From a cyanobacterium endosymbiont of Epithemia clementina EcSB (lineage in GTDB: Bacteria; Cyanobacteriota; Cyanobacteriia; Cyanobacteriales; Microcystaceae), in assembly GCF_029919255.1 (NCBI RefSeq), contig NZ_CP123991.1, forward strand, positions 985,110 to 1,049,109: a DNA stretch of 64,000 nucleotides, in the 5' to 3' direction. Each line of letters begins with the position of its first letter. The stretch's first letter is position 1. Shown here in pieces: positions 38,666 through 49,131 of the stretch. A program made the position numbers and the translations under genes. The notes below the pieces were generated by a model. It saw only the letters and a program-made list of their open reading frames with translations. It was not told the origin of the DNA and made no database searches.

Positions 38666-40060
38666 ATGAAAGTAACTCAGGAAAGACTCCCTGATAGTCA
38701 GGTTGGCTTAGAAATTGAAATTCCGGCTGAAACCTTAGAGAAAGCCTACGAGAAAAAGGTCAATACCTTGGCACGTACTGCCAATATCCCTGGGTTTCGC
38801 AAGGGGAAAGTTCCCCGTACAATCTTGCTTCAACGCCTAGGAACCAAATACGTTAAGGCCGCAACTCTCGAAGAATTGATTCAAGAAAGCATAAAAAAAG
38901 CTGTTAAGCAAGAAGAGCTAGAATCGTTGGGTAATTATCGGCTATGTTCTGATTTTGAGGAATTGCTGGAAAAATTTAATCCAGGGCAGTCTCTAACTTT
39001 CTCCGCTGCTGTAGATATTCCCCCCAGCGTCGAACTAGGAGATTATAAAACCCTAAGTGTGAAAGCTGAAGAAACCATCTATGATTCAGAACAGGTGGAA
39101 AACTGGTTAAAAGAACGACGTGAACAACAAGCTGCCCTAATTCCCGTCGAAGATCGTTCCGCTCAGATGGGAGATGTGGCTATTGTTGATTATACAGCGC
39201 ATTTTGTATCGGAAGAGGGGCAAAAAGTTGATGGTAAAGCAATTCCAGGGGTACAAGGGACAGATTTTCGTGTGGATCTCGCAGAGGGACGTTTTATTGA
39301 AGGCATGGTAGAAGGAATAGTCGGAATGAAACCCGAAGAAACCAAAGAACTTAAGGTGACGTTTCCTGAAGACTATCCCAGAGAAGATTTAGCTGGACGA
39401 CCATCGGTTTTTACCATTACCCTCAAAGAACTAAAAGAGAAAGAACTTCTCGAACTTAATGACGATTTAGCTGGAGAAATTAGCGAATTTGAGACAATAG
39501 CCGAGTTAAGGGAGTCTTTAGAAAAACAGTTTATAGAAGAAGCCGAAGAAGCAACTAAGAAAAGCATCTATGATGGCATTATTGCTCAGCTAATGGCAGT
39601 CTGTACGGCTGATATTCCTGAGACTCTGGTTCAAGAAGAAATAACTCAAGTTTTGACTCAAACAGCCATGCAGATGGAACAAATGGGTATGGAGGTTAGC
39701 CGACTGTTTACCCAGGAAAATCTTCCAAAACTGCGGGAAAATGCTCGTAAAGAAGCAACAGAAAGATTAAAGCAATCCTTGATTCTCAAGGAATTAGCTA
39801 AAGTTGAAGGTATTGAAGTTAAACAAGCTGTTTTTGACGAAAAAATTAACAAGATTAAAGAACAACTTTCAGACCAAAAAATAGATCTTAATAGATTGAA
39901 CCAGATGGTCACAGACGAACTTCTAACAGAAGCTACTCTCGACTGGCTAAAAGAGCAAGCTACTATAGAACTAGTTCCTGCAGGAACCTTAAAGAAAAAA
40001 GAAGCTGAGGAATCTTCAGCCGACTCTGGAGAACCATTGACAGCTACTGTAGAAGGATGA
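38666..40060 (+). CDS. tig: Trigger factor
   Basis: A 464-residue ribosome-associated chaperone and peptidyl-prolyl isomerase. The N-terminal ribosome-binding domain has IPGFRKGKVPRTILLQRLG (40-58), the signature loop. The FKBP-like middle domain (about 160-250) has DVAIVDYTAHF and ..FIEGMVEGIVGMKPEETKEL, and a long helical C-terminal domain follows. It binds nascent chains at the exit tunnel. It leads the tig-clpP-clpX group, which is typical of bacteria. Confidence 0.95.
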   Translation: MKVTQERLPDSQVGLEIEIPAETLEKAYEKKVNTLARTANIPGFRKGKVPRTILLQRLGTKYVKAATLEELIQESIKKAVKQEELESLGNYRLCSDFEELLEKFNPGQSLTFSAAVDIPPSVELGDYKTLSVKAEETIYDSEQVENWLKERREQQAALIPVEDRSAQMGDVAIVDYTAHFVSEEGQKVDGKAIPGVQGTDFRVDLAEGRFIEGMVEGIVGMKPEETKELKVTFPEDYPREDLAGRPSVFTITLKELKEKELLELNDDLAGEISEFETIAELRESLEKQFIEEAEEATKKSIYDGIIAQLMAVCTADIPETLVQEEITQVLTQTAMQMEQMGMEVSRLFTQENLPKLRENARKEATERLKQSLILKELAKVEGIEVKQAVFDEKINKIKEQLSDQKIDLNRLNQMVTDELLTEATLDWLKEQATIELVPAGTLKKKEAEESSADSGEPLTATVEG

Positions 40061-40075
40061 ACCTCTCTTTAGTTT

Positions 40076-40138
40076 TGTCAACATTATGCCTTGGTTAATC
40101 TAATTCACTTTTTTCACACTTGAGGCATAATGTTGACA
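40076..40138. repeat. 16-bp perfect inverted repeat between tig and clpP
   Basis: Arms 40076-40091 (TGTCAACATTATGCCT) and 40123-40138 are perfect complements with a 31-nt spacer, starting 15 bp after the tig stop. There is no T-tract. It could attenuate or stabilise the tig-clpP message, or be another product of the palindrome-forming process. Confidence 0.75.
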
Positions 40139-40319
40139 GAGGGGATCAATTTGCTGCTCCAGTCCGGGTGGACTGAAAATGGAGAATGCACAACTAAACC
40201 TATTAGGAAATGAGCCATTATTCAAAATCTTCCCCCTGACAGTTTAATTAAAGGCTATGAATAAATCGCGATTACTAGACTATTCCATCACCAACCAGCG
40301 TCTTTCAGAAATCTATTCC

Positions 40320-40937
40320 ATGAGTCAAAATATCGTTCCCATGGTAGTAGAACAATCTGGGGTAGGGGAAAGAGCCTTTGATATTTATTCGAGATTGTTA
40401 CGAGAGCGTATCGTTTTTCTGGGAACCTCTGTTGACGATCAAGTTGCAGACTCAATCGTCGCACAATTACTTTTCCTTGACGCTGAAGACCCAGAAAAAG
40501 ATATTCAGCTTTACATTAATTCCCCCGGAGGGTCTGTTTATGCCGGTTTTGCTATTTATGATACCATGCAGCAAATTCGTCCCGATATAGTAACCATTTG
40601 TTTTGGATTGGCTGCTAGCATGGGAGCGTTTCTTCTATGTGGAGGAGCTCCTGGTAAGCGGATGTCCTTACCTAGTTCGCGCATGATGATTCACCAACCT
40701 TTAGGAGGAGCTCAAGGGCAAGCCGTGGAGATTGAAATTCAAGCCAAAGAAATTCTCTATATAAAACGGCGGTTAAATGAGATGCTGGCCTATCATACCG
40801 GCAAACCCATCGATACCATTGCAGCTGATACAGAACGAGACTTCTTTATGTCGGCGCAAGAGGCAAAAGAATACGGTTTAATCGACAAAGTGATTTCTCG
40901 GCAATATCTGTCTGACCCTACCATTCCCGTTACCTAA
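40320..40937 (+). CDS. clpP: ATP-dependent Clp protease proteolytic subunit
   Basis: A 205-residue serine protease from the ATG at 40320 ([14 protein letters not shown]), which matches the usual N terminus. An in-frame ATG at 40257 would add 21 residues and has AAAGG upstream, so the start is not certain. Catalytic Ser in [11 protein letters not shown], His in MMIHQPLGG, and Asp in the [11 protein letters not shown] segment. [11 protein letters not shown] marks the oxyanion region. It forms the degradation chamber that works with ClpX, encoded 21 bp downstream. Confidence 0.94.
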   Translation: MSQNIVPMVVEQSGVGERAFDIYSRLLRERIVFLGTSVDDQVADSIVAQLLFLDAEDPEKDIQLYINSPGGSVYAGFAIYDTMQQIRPDIVTICFGLAASMGAFLLCGGAPGKRMSLPSSRMMIHQPLGGAQGQAVEIEIQAKEILYIKRRLNEMLAYHTGKPIDTIAADTERDFFMSAQEAKEYGLIDKVISRQYLSDPTIPVT

Positions 40938-40958
40938 CTCAACTAACTCCAAGAGCTT

Positions 40959-42302
40959 ATGTCTAAATACGACTCCCACCTAAAATGTTCATTTTGCGGC
41001 AAATCCCAGGAACAAGTGCGAAAATTGATCGCCGGTCCAGGAGTCTACATCTGCGATGAATGTGTTGAGCTATGCAACGAGATTTTAGATGAGGAATTGA
41101 TGGATACTCCGACAACGGCAGTGTCAGCCGGTTCCTCAAGAGCTGAAGAGTCCCAACCTAAACGTCGTTCAAGTCACGAACATCTTTCCCTAAATCAGAT
41201 CCCCAAACCTAGGGAAATTAAAAACTATCTCGATGAATATGTTATTGGACAAGATGAAGCCAAAAAGATTCTCTCCGTCGCAGTTTATAATCATTACAAG
41301 CGTTTGAGCCTTAGCCCATCTCCAGAAGGAGATGGGCCAGACGATTTTGTTGAACTACAAAAATCGAATATTTTATTGATGGGGCCAACAGGTTCAGGAA
41401 AAACTCTCCTCGCACAAACCCTAGCCCAGATCTTACAAGTCCCCTTTGCTGTTGCCGATGCCACCACTTTGACTGAGGCTGGTTATGTGGGGGAAGATGT
41501 GGAGAACATTCTACTACGGCTATTACAGGTAGCTGACTTAGATGTGGAAGAAGCCCAACGAGGTATAATCTATATAGATGAAATTGATAAAATTGCTCGT
41601 AAGAGTGAAAATACCTCTATTACCCGTGATGTTTCTGGAGAAGGTGTCCAACAAGCCTTACTCAAAATGTTGGAAGGGACAGTAGCCAATGTCCCTCCCC
41701 AGGGCGGCAGAAAACACCCTTATCAAGACTGCATTCAAATTGACACCAGCAACATTCTTTTTATCTGTGGTGGGGCGTTTGTCGGTTTAGATAAGGTGAT
41801 TGAACAACGACGGGGTAAAAAATCCATAGGCTTTATCCGCCCTGGAGATGGTAGTCAAGCTAAAGACAAGCGCTCAGCTGACTTAATGCAACAAACAGAA
41901 CCTGGCGATTTAGTTAAATTTGGCATGATTCCTGAATTTGTAGGACGAATTCCGGTAATGGCTGCCTTAGAGCCCCTAGATGAAGATGCCCTTATTGCCA
42001 TTTTAACTAAACCCCGCAACGCCTTGGTAAAACAGTATCAAAAACTCTTGAAGATGGACAATGTTCAGTTAGAGTTTAATAAAGAAGCAGTGCGGGCTAT
42101 CGCAAAAGAAGCTCATCGTCGCAAAACAGGGGCGAGAGCATTACGTGGCATTGTAGAAGAATTGATGTTAGAGATGATGTATGAATTGCCTTCCCGTAAG
42201 GATGTTAAAAGGTGTATGATTACTGAAGAGATGGTCGAAAACCGTTCAACGGCTGACCTGTTAGTCCATCCCTCGTCCTTGCCAACCCCAGAGTCGGCTT
42301 AA
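40959..42302 (+). CDS. clpX: Clp protease ATP-binding subunit ClpX
   Basis: A 447-residue AAA+ unfoldase. N-terminal zinc-binding domain with Cys10, Cys13, Cys32 and Cys35 (CSFCGK...ICDECVELC). Walker [12 protein letters not shown], Walker [11 protein letters not shown], sensor/pore regions including GGRKHPYQD and IGFIRPGDG, and C-terminal [14 protein letters not shown]. It recognises and unfolds substrates for ClpP, the preceding gene. The linker before the AAA+ core holds a short insertion, [11 protein letters not shown], whose DNA forms a perfect 10-bp hairpin. Confidence 0.95.
   Translation: MSKYDSHLKCSFCGKSQEQVRKLIAGPGVYICDECVELCNEILDEELMDTPTTAVSAGSSRAEESQPKRRSSHEHLSLNQIPKPREIKNYLDEYVIGQDEAKKILSVAVYNHYKRLSLSPSPEGDGPDDFVELQKSNILLMGPTGSGKTLLAQTLAQILQVPFAVADATTLTEAGYVGEDVENILLRLLQVADLDVEEAQRGIIYIDEIDKIARKSENTSITRDVSGEGVQQALLKMLEGTVANVPPQGGRKHPYQDCIQIDTSNILFICGGAFVGLDKVIEQRRGKKSIGFIRPGDGSQAKDKRSADLMQQTEPGDLVKFGMIPEFVGRIPVMAALEPLDEDALIAILTKPRNALVKQYQKLLKMDNVQLEFNKEAVRAIAKEAHRRKTGARALRGIVEELMLEMMYELPSRKDVKRCMITEEMVENRSTADLLVHPSSLPTPESA
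41314..41337 (+). repeat. 10-bp perfect hairpin inside clpX coding sequence
   Basis: GCCCATCTCC / GGAGATGGGC (41314-41323, 41328-41337) around AGAA. It encodes part of the variable linker between the zinc domain and the AAA+ core, where insertions are tolerated. Confidence 0.8.
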
Positions 42303-42447
42303 AGTTTAGTTAAACGTCAGCCATAATTTAGTAAACACATATGATTGACTCAACTAATTATGGGTCTAGCTAGGGGCATTTAGATACTAGATTTCACCAG
42401 TTAAGCTTTCTCAGATGTGATGAGTTCACCCCAACAATACAATTAGA

Positions 42448-43259
42448 ATGGTTGACATTTATAGTGTCGCTAATTACTATGAGTGGGTGCGCCATACGAG
42501 AAAATCACCCAAAAAACCGGTGATAGTTTATATTTATGTCCAGGCAGGTTCGACTTGATATTAGCACAGAACGGACCAAAAATTGAATGATACTTAAATC
42601 ATTGTCTATAATGTAATTTACGGGAGTTTGGAAAGTCTAAACTACTCTATAGTCCTGTGCGCTTAAGTTATGACCTAGAAGGGTATATCCAAGATTTTAA
42701 AATACTTCTTAGGCACTTTAAGAATTGAGAACGGCTATTCTATAGTCACTTGATGGGTACTTTTGTCAAGACTTTGTTCATTATCATGTATCCCGAGTAG
42801 AAAAGATTATCCTTACTTGTAAGGGGATTTTTAAATATAAAAAACAGGCATTAATTTGGTGGATATATTGTTAAATTCCCTTATCTTTAGTTTCTAAAGG
42901 TTTCTTTTGCGGATTAATTATTTATGGCAAGGTTTTTATATACTCCAATTAATCAAGTAGAACGGAGTGCTTTTTTAGCAAAATTTATTCTTGTAGATTA
43001 TGAAGTAACATTAGGAACAATTTACACATCTGTGAGCCAAAGAGCAGTTACTGTTATGCTCTAGTTTGCAGAAATATCAGTTCCGACATTATTGATTTCA
43101 GGGGAAAAAGATATTGTTCTCTCGGTTGAGATGAAGCGAGTGGCAGCAGGATTGACTTAAAACCTTCAATATCTGAAAATAGTAGAAATATTTCTTTTTC
43201 CTATGTTAAAAAATGAAAAAACTTATTTAAAAAATGTTCGGAAATTTTTAGAGGTATAA
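42448..43259 (+). pseudogene. Alpha/beta hydrolase pseudogene
   Basis: The plus strand keeps an alpha/beta hydrolase in order across frames. VDIYSVANYYEWVRHTRKS with PKKPVIVYIYVQAGS stands for the HG-x-W oxyanion strand. SYDLEGYIQDFKILL-type sequence follows, then a damaged nucleophile elbow (SHLMGTFVKTLF for GHSMGG). RFLYTPINQVERSAFLAKF, DYEVTLGTIYTSVSQRAVTVM, ISSDIIDF in-frame with PTLLISGEKDIVLSVEM, and HFPML-like FPMLKNEKTYLK come next, ending VRKFLEV-stop. At least five stops or shifts. The length (about 270 codons) is close to full, so decay is by point mutation rather than deletion. Confidence 0.85.
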
Positions 43260-43298
43260 TAACTGCTCTCTGGGCATAATGTAATTCTTGGAACTAAA

Positions 43299-43871
43299 AT
43301 GGTCTCTTCTGAGAAAAAAGAGTTACGACGGAAACTCTTAAAACAACGTCAATCTTTAAATAAAAAAATATGGCAGGAAAAAAGTAATCGCCTCTGTGAA
43401 AGGATAAGATCTTTATCTTTATTTCAGGAGTCCAAAACAATTCTGGCGTATTTTGCCTTTCGCCAGGAACCTATTATTAATTCTCTCTTTACAAGAGAAC
43501 ACTGTTGGGGTTTTCCTCGTTGTGTCGATCAATCCTTAATTTGGCATTATTGGACTCCTGGAGATGCTTTAAGTGTAGGAACTTATGGAATTTTAGAACC
43601 TGATCTAAATGCCCCAATTTTAGACTCTTGTGAGGTTGATTTAATCTTGGTTCCTGCTATCGCTTGTGATCGTCAAGGGTATCGCTTAGGGTATGGAGGA
43701 GGGTTCTATGATCGTTTGTTGAATTCTCCTCAATGGCAACATATTCCTACCATAGGGATTGTTTTTGATTTTGCCTATGTTAGTCGACTATCAGTTGAGC
43801 CTTGGGATCGTAAATTAAAAGCAATTTGCACCGAAACACAATACTTAAATTTATTAGAATTAGACAATTGA
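43299..43871 (+). CDS. 5-formyltetrahydrofolate cyclo-ligase
   Basis: A 190-residue enzyme of the 5-FCL/YgfA family. N-terminal KKELRRKLLKQRQSL, the FAFRQEP strand, LILVPAIACDRQGYRLGYGGGFYDR (the signature, about 117-141, with the phosphate-binding GYGGGFYDR), and the C-terminal WDRKLKAICTE. It converts 5-formyl-THF to 5,10-methenyl-THF with ATP. Its start is only 39 bp after the end of the alpha/beta hydrolase fossil, so the two may once have been an operon. Confidence 0.9.
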   Translation: MVSSEKKELRRKLLKQRQSLNKKIWQEKSNRLCERIRSLSLFQESKTILAYFAFRQEPIINSLFTREHCWGFPRCVDQSLIWHYWTPGDALSVGTYGILEPDLNAPILDSCEVDLILVPAIACDRQGYRLGYGGGFYDRLLNSPQWQHIPTIGIVFDFAYVSRLSVEPWDRKLKAICTETQYLNLLELDN

Positions 43872-43946
43872 GTATATCTGCTTAAAAATAGATAAATTTG
43901 TCTATCATTAAAATTTATTAATTTACTGCAAGATTCTCTAATACTT

Positions 43947-44162
43947 TTGACTGAACAAATGTCCAGCATCTTCAAACATTTCGCTAGCAGCACTATCATT
44001 TATAGTAGTCAGTGTCTTAAAATTACTATACGGAAAGTCGGCATTGCGGCTACCATAGGTGAATATACTGGGTCAAACTGCCTATCCGAACAATCAGTGC
44101 CGTTGTTTTTTCAATATTTATTATCCGTTAAACCTCTTTCAAAAAAGTATGTTGCGTTATAA
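43947..44162 (+). pseudogene. ABC transporter permease fragment (nitrate/taurine/thiamin-precursor type)
   Basis: A 71-codon open frame, which should not be taken as a gene. SIFKHFASSTIIY, LKITIRKVGIAATIGEYTGSN and the following residues parallel the C-terminal loop of BPD-type permeases (IFKHxxxPASLPxIFxGLKIxxxxxVIGAxxGEYxGSxxGLG). The remaining 150-200 residues of the permease are absent upstream, where 5-FCL ends only 75 bp away. It is a truncated relic. Confidence 0.5.
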
Positions 44163-44980
44163 AGTCAGATTGTTTACACAATTCTTCCCGTTCAGTATAA
44201 AGAGAAAAAATACTTCACATTTTTATACTAAAAAAATTAGTAAATATTATTAATCAGTAGTTATTGACTCTGGATAAAAGTTATTAAATATTAGTTAAAT
44301 TAAAATTTAATCAGTTAAATTAATGCCATGAAATAAAGTAGCTTATAGACAACAATTGTTAGACCTTTTTCTAGTAGTTTAGCTGCTTTTTATACAGGCT
44401 ATATTTATAATCAATTTTTTTATATTTGCCGTGTAGAGACAATTCCCCCCATTTTGGGTGGATGGTGTCCTCAGTCTTTGACCAACTCCCCTAATGACTG
44501 CGGTAAATTCCTATTTACATATCACCTAGCCAACTACAGAGTTTGATTAATTGAGGATATAACTTTTTGACGGGTTCCACAATTTCTTTATTAAATATCA
44601 AGCTACTAGATAGGGGAAAAAATCGTTAATTTGCTCTAAGAAGATTAGAATTTTATTTTGAATAGTGAACTATTTAGCTATAAATATTTAGTTGAAAGAC
44701 ATGATAAGCAAGCTTCGAATTACTGATTTGGACTGCTGCTCAAATAATACCATCAGTCTAATTATATTGGACTCGTTCAAGAATATTAGATTTAAGAATC
44801 AAACTGAAAAAGAAGATTAGTTCTGAGATGTTAACTTTTTTTAAAAAACTTATATCAAAACATATATATTAGTACATTGTAGCAAAAAAAGAAGAAAAAC
44901 TAATAAAAACAATAGAGTTTATCTAATGTTCCATACTTAAATATTTGGTTCATAAATAGTAGCTTAAAGAAATCTATTAA
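44163..44980. other. Gene-free spacer, possible remnant
   Basis: About 800 bp. On the minus strand near 44430-44600 the frame reads IVEPVKKLYPQLIKLCSWLG then GIYRSH and KTEDTIHPKWGELSLHGK. It looks like eroded protein sequence that I cannot assign. Nothing else is recognised. Confidence 0.35.
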
Positions 44981-45964
44981 TTATCTATCAAAAATCTGAC
45001 ATAATTCAATAGTTTTAGTTTGTAAGTTGGCTAAAGCATCACCACCCCGTTTTAAAGAAAATTCTAATTCCAATAAAATAGGCAAGGTTGCTAAGAGTTG
45101 TTGACCAGAAAAAGATTGTAATTCTCTCCGCAAAAAATAAAGGCGTTTGGGGTTAGTAATATCGGCAGCTTTGGCAATCATTTTGTCATCTTTTTGACCA
45201 GATTCAATGTAGAGTTTAACCATTGCCCAAATGCGGAATTGTCCTACTAGAGTGGCTACAAGTTTTAAAGCGGGTTCATTTTGGGAAATCAAATCAGCAA
45301 TTAATTGTAAAGATTGTCCTTTATTCCCCTGACGAATAGCTTGAGCAAGTTGTAAACTGTTTTGGCTATTGACATTGACTAAAGTACTAATAGTATCTGT
45401 ACCTAAGGGCGTGGTTTGATCGAGACTATAGAGGCTTAACTTTTCTAGTTCATAACTTAATTTCCGCGTGTTATTCCCGATAGACTCTACTAATAACTCT
45501 GTTGCTTGAGGCGTTAGTTGAACGCCAACTTCCTGAGAAATACGCTTAACTTGGTTAATTAATTCATCAGTTTTCCAAGGAGAAATAAGAGAAAGTTCTT
45601 GAACTTCGGCATATTTTTCTAAAAGTTTAGTAGATTTTAGTCGGTAATCAGGTTTTTTGCTTGATGTTAACAATAGGTGAGAATTTTGGGGAATAGCGGG
45701 TAAAGTTTGTTGTAGTTGGGAAAAGACCTCTTCCGAACACTCTTGACAGATGGTAGTGTTTATAACCCAGACAAGTCTTTCTCCCATACCAAAAACTGAA
45801 GTTATTGCTTGATTTAAGGCCTTTACTATAGCATTAGGCTCATTTCCATAGATTTTATCGTAATTAAATTGAAGCCAGTTAGGATCGAGGAGGGTTTCTA
45901 GTTTTTTCTTAACAGTTTGGGTGATCGCAAAGTCATCTTCACCCCACAATAAATAAATTGGCAT
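44981..45964 (-). CDS. holA: DNA polymerase III subunit delta
   Basis: A 327-residue clamp-loader subunit. N-terminal MPIYLLWGEDDFAITQ (the family start), FGMGERLVWV, LLLTSSKKPDYRLKSTK, the helical middle domain with LVESIGNNTRKLSYELEKLSLY, and a C-terminal collar domain with RQGNKGQSLQLIADLI. It opens the beta clamp within the clamp-loader complex. It is divergent from the DUF1868 gene with a 66-bp gap holding both promoters. Confidence 0.9.
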   Translation of the reverse strand: MPIYLLWGEDDFAITQTVKKKLETLLDPNWLQFNYDKIYGNEPNAIVKALNQAITSVFGMGERLVWVINTTICQECSEEVFSQLQQTLPAIPQNSHLLLTSSKKPDYRLKSTKLLEKYAEVQELSLISPWKTDELINQVKRISQEVGVQLTPQATELLVESIGNNTRKLSYELEKLSLYSLDQTTPLGTDTISTLVNVNSQNSLQLAQAIRQGNKGQSLQLIADLISQNEPALKLVATLVGQFRIWAMVKLYIESGQKDDKMIAKAADITNPKRLYFLRRELQSFSGQQLLATLPILLELEFSLKRGGDALANLQTKTIELCQIFDR

Positions 45965-46030
45965 AGAAAATCTAAGATAAATTAGAGAAAATAATAATAT
46001 CAGGTTGTTGAACTCTTAGAGGAAGAAAGC

Positions 46031-46804
46031 TTGGACGAAACTTATCAAACCTATGTTAATCGGGTAGCACGACTGACCATACCCGATGTTTATCAAACTC
46101 AACTTCAGAATATCCAAAAATCACCTAAATTTCAGAGTGGAAAATTTGTTGCTTTTCCCGGTTATACAGTTCTCACTCCTCTTTATACAGAAGATTCTCT
46201 CAATGGGGAATTTTATTTTCATTTGAAAACCATACAACAGCAATTGTCGGAACAAATAGAGTCAGATATGATTGCTTGGGTTCCTCCAAATAGTTTTCAT
46301 TTAACATTGGCTGATTTAATTTGGGATAAAAGTTATCAAGAAGCAGTTCAAGATCGTCCTAATTTCGACCAAAAAATTAAAGTCTATATAGAGGAAAGTT
46401 TTAAAAACTACCAAAAAGTTGAACTAGAAACAAATGAAACTAAATGGCAATTATTAGGTTTATTAGTATTTCCTCGTGCTCTAGTAGCAGGATTAGTACC
46501 TTGTGATGAATTATCCTATAAAAAAATTGTTCAATTAAGGCGGTCGATTTATCAAAATATGGATTTAATAGCTTTGGGGATTGAACAACAGTATCATTTT
46601 ACAGCTCATATTTCTTTGGGATATTTTACGGAAAATATATATGAGCTTGATCGGGATTACTTAGCCTCTGTTTTAACTACCTTTGATGATAAATGGTTGG
46701 AAGCAGAACCAAAGGTTTTAACGATTAGCCAGGTTGAGTTACGTAAATTTGAAGATATGACGAACTTTTTACCAAGGGATGATAATCCTAAGGTAGAACT
46801 TTAA
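46031..46804 (+). CDS. DUF1868 protein, 2H-phosphoesterase-like
   Basis: A 257-residue protein with two H-x-[ST]-type motifs, HLTLADLIWDK (about 98-108) and HFTAHISLGYF (about 197-207), the signature of the 2H phosphoesterase/LigT-like fold. The reading starts at a TTG at 46031, chosen because GAGGAAG lies just upstream (46018-46024) and no ATG is suitable. By family it is expected to act on a 2',3'-cyclic phosphate or related nucleotide/RNA end; the substrate is unknown. It is divergent from holA. Confidence 0.78.
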   Translation: MDETYQTYVNRVARLTIPDVYQTQLQNIQKSPKFQSGKFVAFPGYTVLTPLYTEDSLNGEFYFHLKTIQQQLSEQIESDMIAWVPPNSFHLTLADLIWDKSYQEAVQDRPNFDQKIKVYIEESFKNYQKVELETNETKWQLLGLLVFPRALVAGLVPCDELSYKKIVQLRRSIYQNMDLIALGIEQQYHFTAHISLGYFTENIYELDRDYLASVLTTFDDKWLEAEPKVLTISQVELRKFEDMTNFLPRDDNPKVEL

Positions 46805-48813
46805 GTCTTTACTTTAGTTATAAAATAGGGAAAATTAGATATAGTCTTTGACTATCTTAGAGATTGTTTGTTGATAAGAAAAATAACTAGAAATTTCATC
46901 TCATCTTTTTTTAGGGTGGTTAAATTTTAGACTATCTAAATAGTTAGTCAAGATAGTTACCGTAATTTTCCACTCTATGGGTTTCAATTTTTATTGATAA
47001 ACAGTCTCTTCAGATTTTCTTGAATTTATAATTTGTTATCTATTAAATTAGGGTATTAGCATAAAAAATATCCGATGCTGCAACTGTGGGAACATTAATG
47101 CCAGAAAGGGCACTACATTCTTACTCGATACAGTCCTTCAATAGGAACATGGCAACTGGGAACAATTGCCTGTTATGCCGCGATTTTCAGTCTATAGGTT
47201 TCTTGACAACGGCGTATAAGTAGGCTATTAATTAGAGGGGGTTTTATTGGTTTTAAAACTATTCTTTGACAAATATAAGAAATAACTTTTTCTAAATCAC
47301 GATAAAGGGATTGCAACTGCTCTTTTTTCAGAAGTTGATAGTTCTGATTTTTTCCTATCCTTGATAAGGTTTTAAAGTGTAAACGTGAATTCCATAATAG
47401 CCTTTACTTTTATCGCAAATCAAGACAACAGAAATTATGCAAGTAGTCCGAAAGTTTGTAATGTTCTTATTGCTATTGTATACAACAATATTATGTTCCA
47501 TTAATTTTTCCATTCCCTCTAATTTAATTTATAGATGGATGAACAAAAGCTTTAAAGTAGGTACTTTAAAGACTTTTTTACGTTTTTTGTACAAAATATT
47601 TAGGAATATACAATTCCTTACTTATTTAATTCCCTAACCAAAACATTAACAATAGCTTGACTTCCGCCTAGGAGGTATTCAGCCTCTACATCGGCACCAA
47701 TGAGATTTTAAACCTGATATAAAGAAAACATCCTAAATCAATTAAGCGATGTGCCCAATAATTTTTAACAGTTTTATCCATTAATTCTCTCCATAACTAT
47801 TAATAGTTTTTAGTTGAAACTACCTATTAACTAAAATAAAAAATAACAATTAATTAAAGTTAAAGTTTATAGCCAGTCAGCTAATTATATAAATCCTTGA
47901 AAAATAAGAATAAATAGCCAATATTTTTATTCAATTTATTCTTACTCTTTTTTTCTTTAAGTTGTTATTTAAACAACGATTTAACAAAAATGTATAAATT
48001 AACAAAAATAGGAAATCTGCCATCAGGCAAATGATAGCTTTTTAGAGATTCATAGAGAACAAAGTCTAAAGATTCTTTAAACTAAATCTAAGACTTGTTC
48101 AAAAAGATTTAATTTTAGTTAATCATTCTTTAACCTGCAACAAAAAGAAGCTCCACTATCAAATTTGAATCCTTAGTCTGAAAAACTATGATCTACTCCT
48201 CCAGCAATGGTATGACTTTCAAAAATAACTATTGTTTGCTATATTGAGCTGGTAATATCCCTGCGGTATAGCACTATTTAGCAATAGCTAAAATAACAAA
48301 CATACTTTTTAAAAGTAAAAAAAACTAAATTAAAATTTTGAACACGTCAATATTAATAGTTTAAAACTACAGGCTCAGTAGAAACTATTTTTTTACTTTT
48401 GTAAATTACATTATATCTATTGCGAGTAAAATTTAAACTGAATATTTCATTTTTTTTAAACTATTTCCTATTTCTAATTATTAGCTCACTATCTTAAGTC
48501 CAGTAAAACTACATATTTATAATGTCCTGGCTCTAAAGTAACATAAGGACTATGAACAATATATTTATTATTTATAAAGCCAAGATCATATGATGAAGTT
48601 CTTTCAACTCCTCCATAATTATGATGATTATGTTCCATATTATTAACATAATAGAAAAATGTTTACTTTTATTGATAGTTATTCAAGATTAAGTCTAATT
48701 AAATTTATTGTTTTATGCCTTGATAATTTTTTTAAAAATTTTTTAACAAGCTCTTTTTTTTGTTTAATCAAAATGAGCTTAACCATACGCTAATCTTGGC
48801 GTATGGTTAAGTC
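46805..48813. other. 2-kb decayed spacer with unidentified remnants
   Basis: No intact gene. Minus-strand protein-like stretches include 47110-47340 (LKKEQLQSLYRDLEKVISYI then PPLINSLLIRRCQETYRL), 47640-47720 (GADVEAEYLLGGSQAIVNVL) and 48490-48660 (SSYDLGFINNKYIVHSPYVT then LEPGHYKYVVLLDLR-stop). I cannot name any of them. The plus ORF at 47437-47637 has no ribosome-binding site or family resemblance and is left out. Confidence 0.4.
48778..48811 (-). terminator. 13-bp hairpin after the minus-strand membrane-protein gene
   Basis: Arms 48778-48790 (CTTAACCATACGC) and 48799-48811 are perfect complements with an 8-nt loop, ending 3 bp from the stop of the 48814-49131 gene. The position is right for a terminator of that gene; there is no clear T-tract. 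Confidence 0.6.
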
Positions 48814-49131
48814 TTAAGAAGACTTGTTTTTGAATAAAGCTTTATACAAAGCAAACAAAATAGCCCCTAAGATTCCGAGCACAATTACAGAGGTCACTAA
48901 CCGTAAGATACTATTGAGTAAGGACAAAGTAGCAATAATAGCTACAATAGTCAGGCTTACTTTTACAGGAGTAGCCAGGTTACTGTACCATTGTTTGAGG
49001 CGAACTAGGAGACTTTTAGCCTTTTCATTAGCCCTAAAAGGCCGCACAGGGGATGCTTCAGATTCTTGGTTTATTTCCGTTTCTAAATCTTTGAGGCGTT
49101 GTTCACAGTCTTGATGATTTTGCTGACTCAT
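48814..49131 (-). CDS. Small membrane protein, cyanobacterial, unknown function
   Basis: A 105-residue protein with a charged N-terminal half (CEQRLKDLETEINQE, coiled-coil-like, about 9-23; then PFRANEKAKSLLVRLKQWYSN). Two hydrophobic segments follow, about residues 53-71 and 76-95, and a basic tail FKNKSS. I do not recognise a named family; the layout is typical of small conserved cyanobacterial membrane proteins. The clean frame, the hairpin directly after the stop and protein-like codon use support a real gene. Confidence 0.6.
   Translation of the reverse strand: MSQQNHQDCEQRLKDLETEINQESEASPVRPFRANEKAKSLLVRLKQWYSNLATPVKVSLTIVAIIATLSLLNSILRLVTSVIVLGILGAILFALYKALFKNKSS

Noticed and set aside
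43947-44162. 71-codon ORF as a gene
   Set aside because: It corresponds to the C-terminal loop of an ABC permease only; the rest of the protein is missing.
47437-47637. 66-codon plus-strand ORF
   Set aside because: Composition follows local AT content; no start signal, and overlaps remnants on the other strand.
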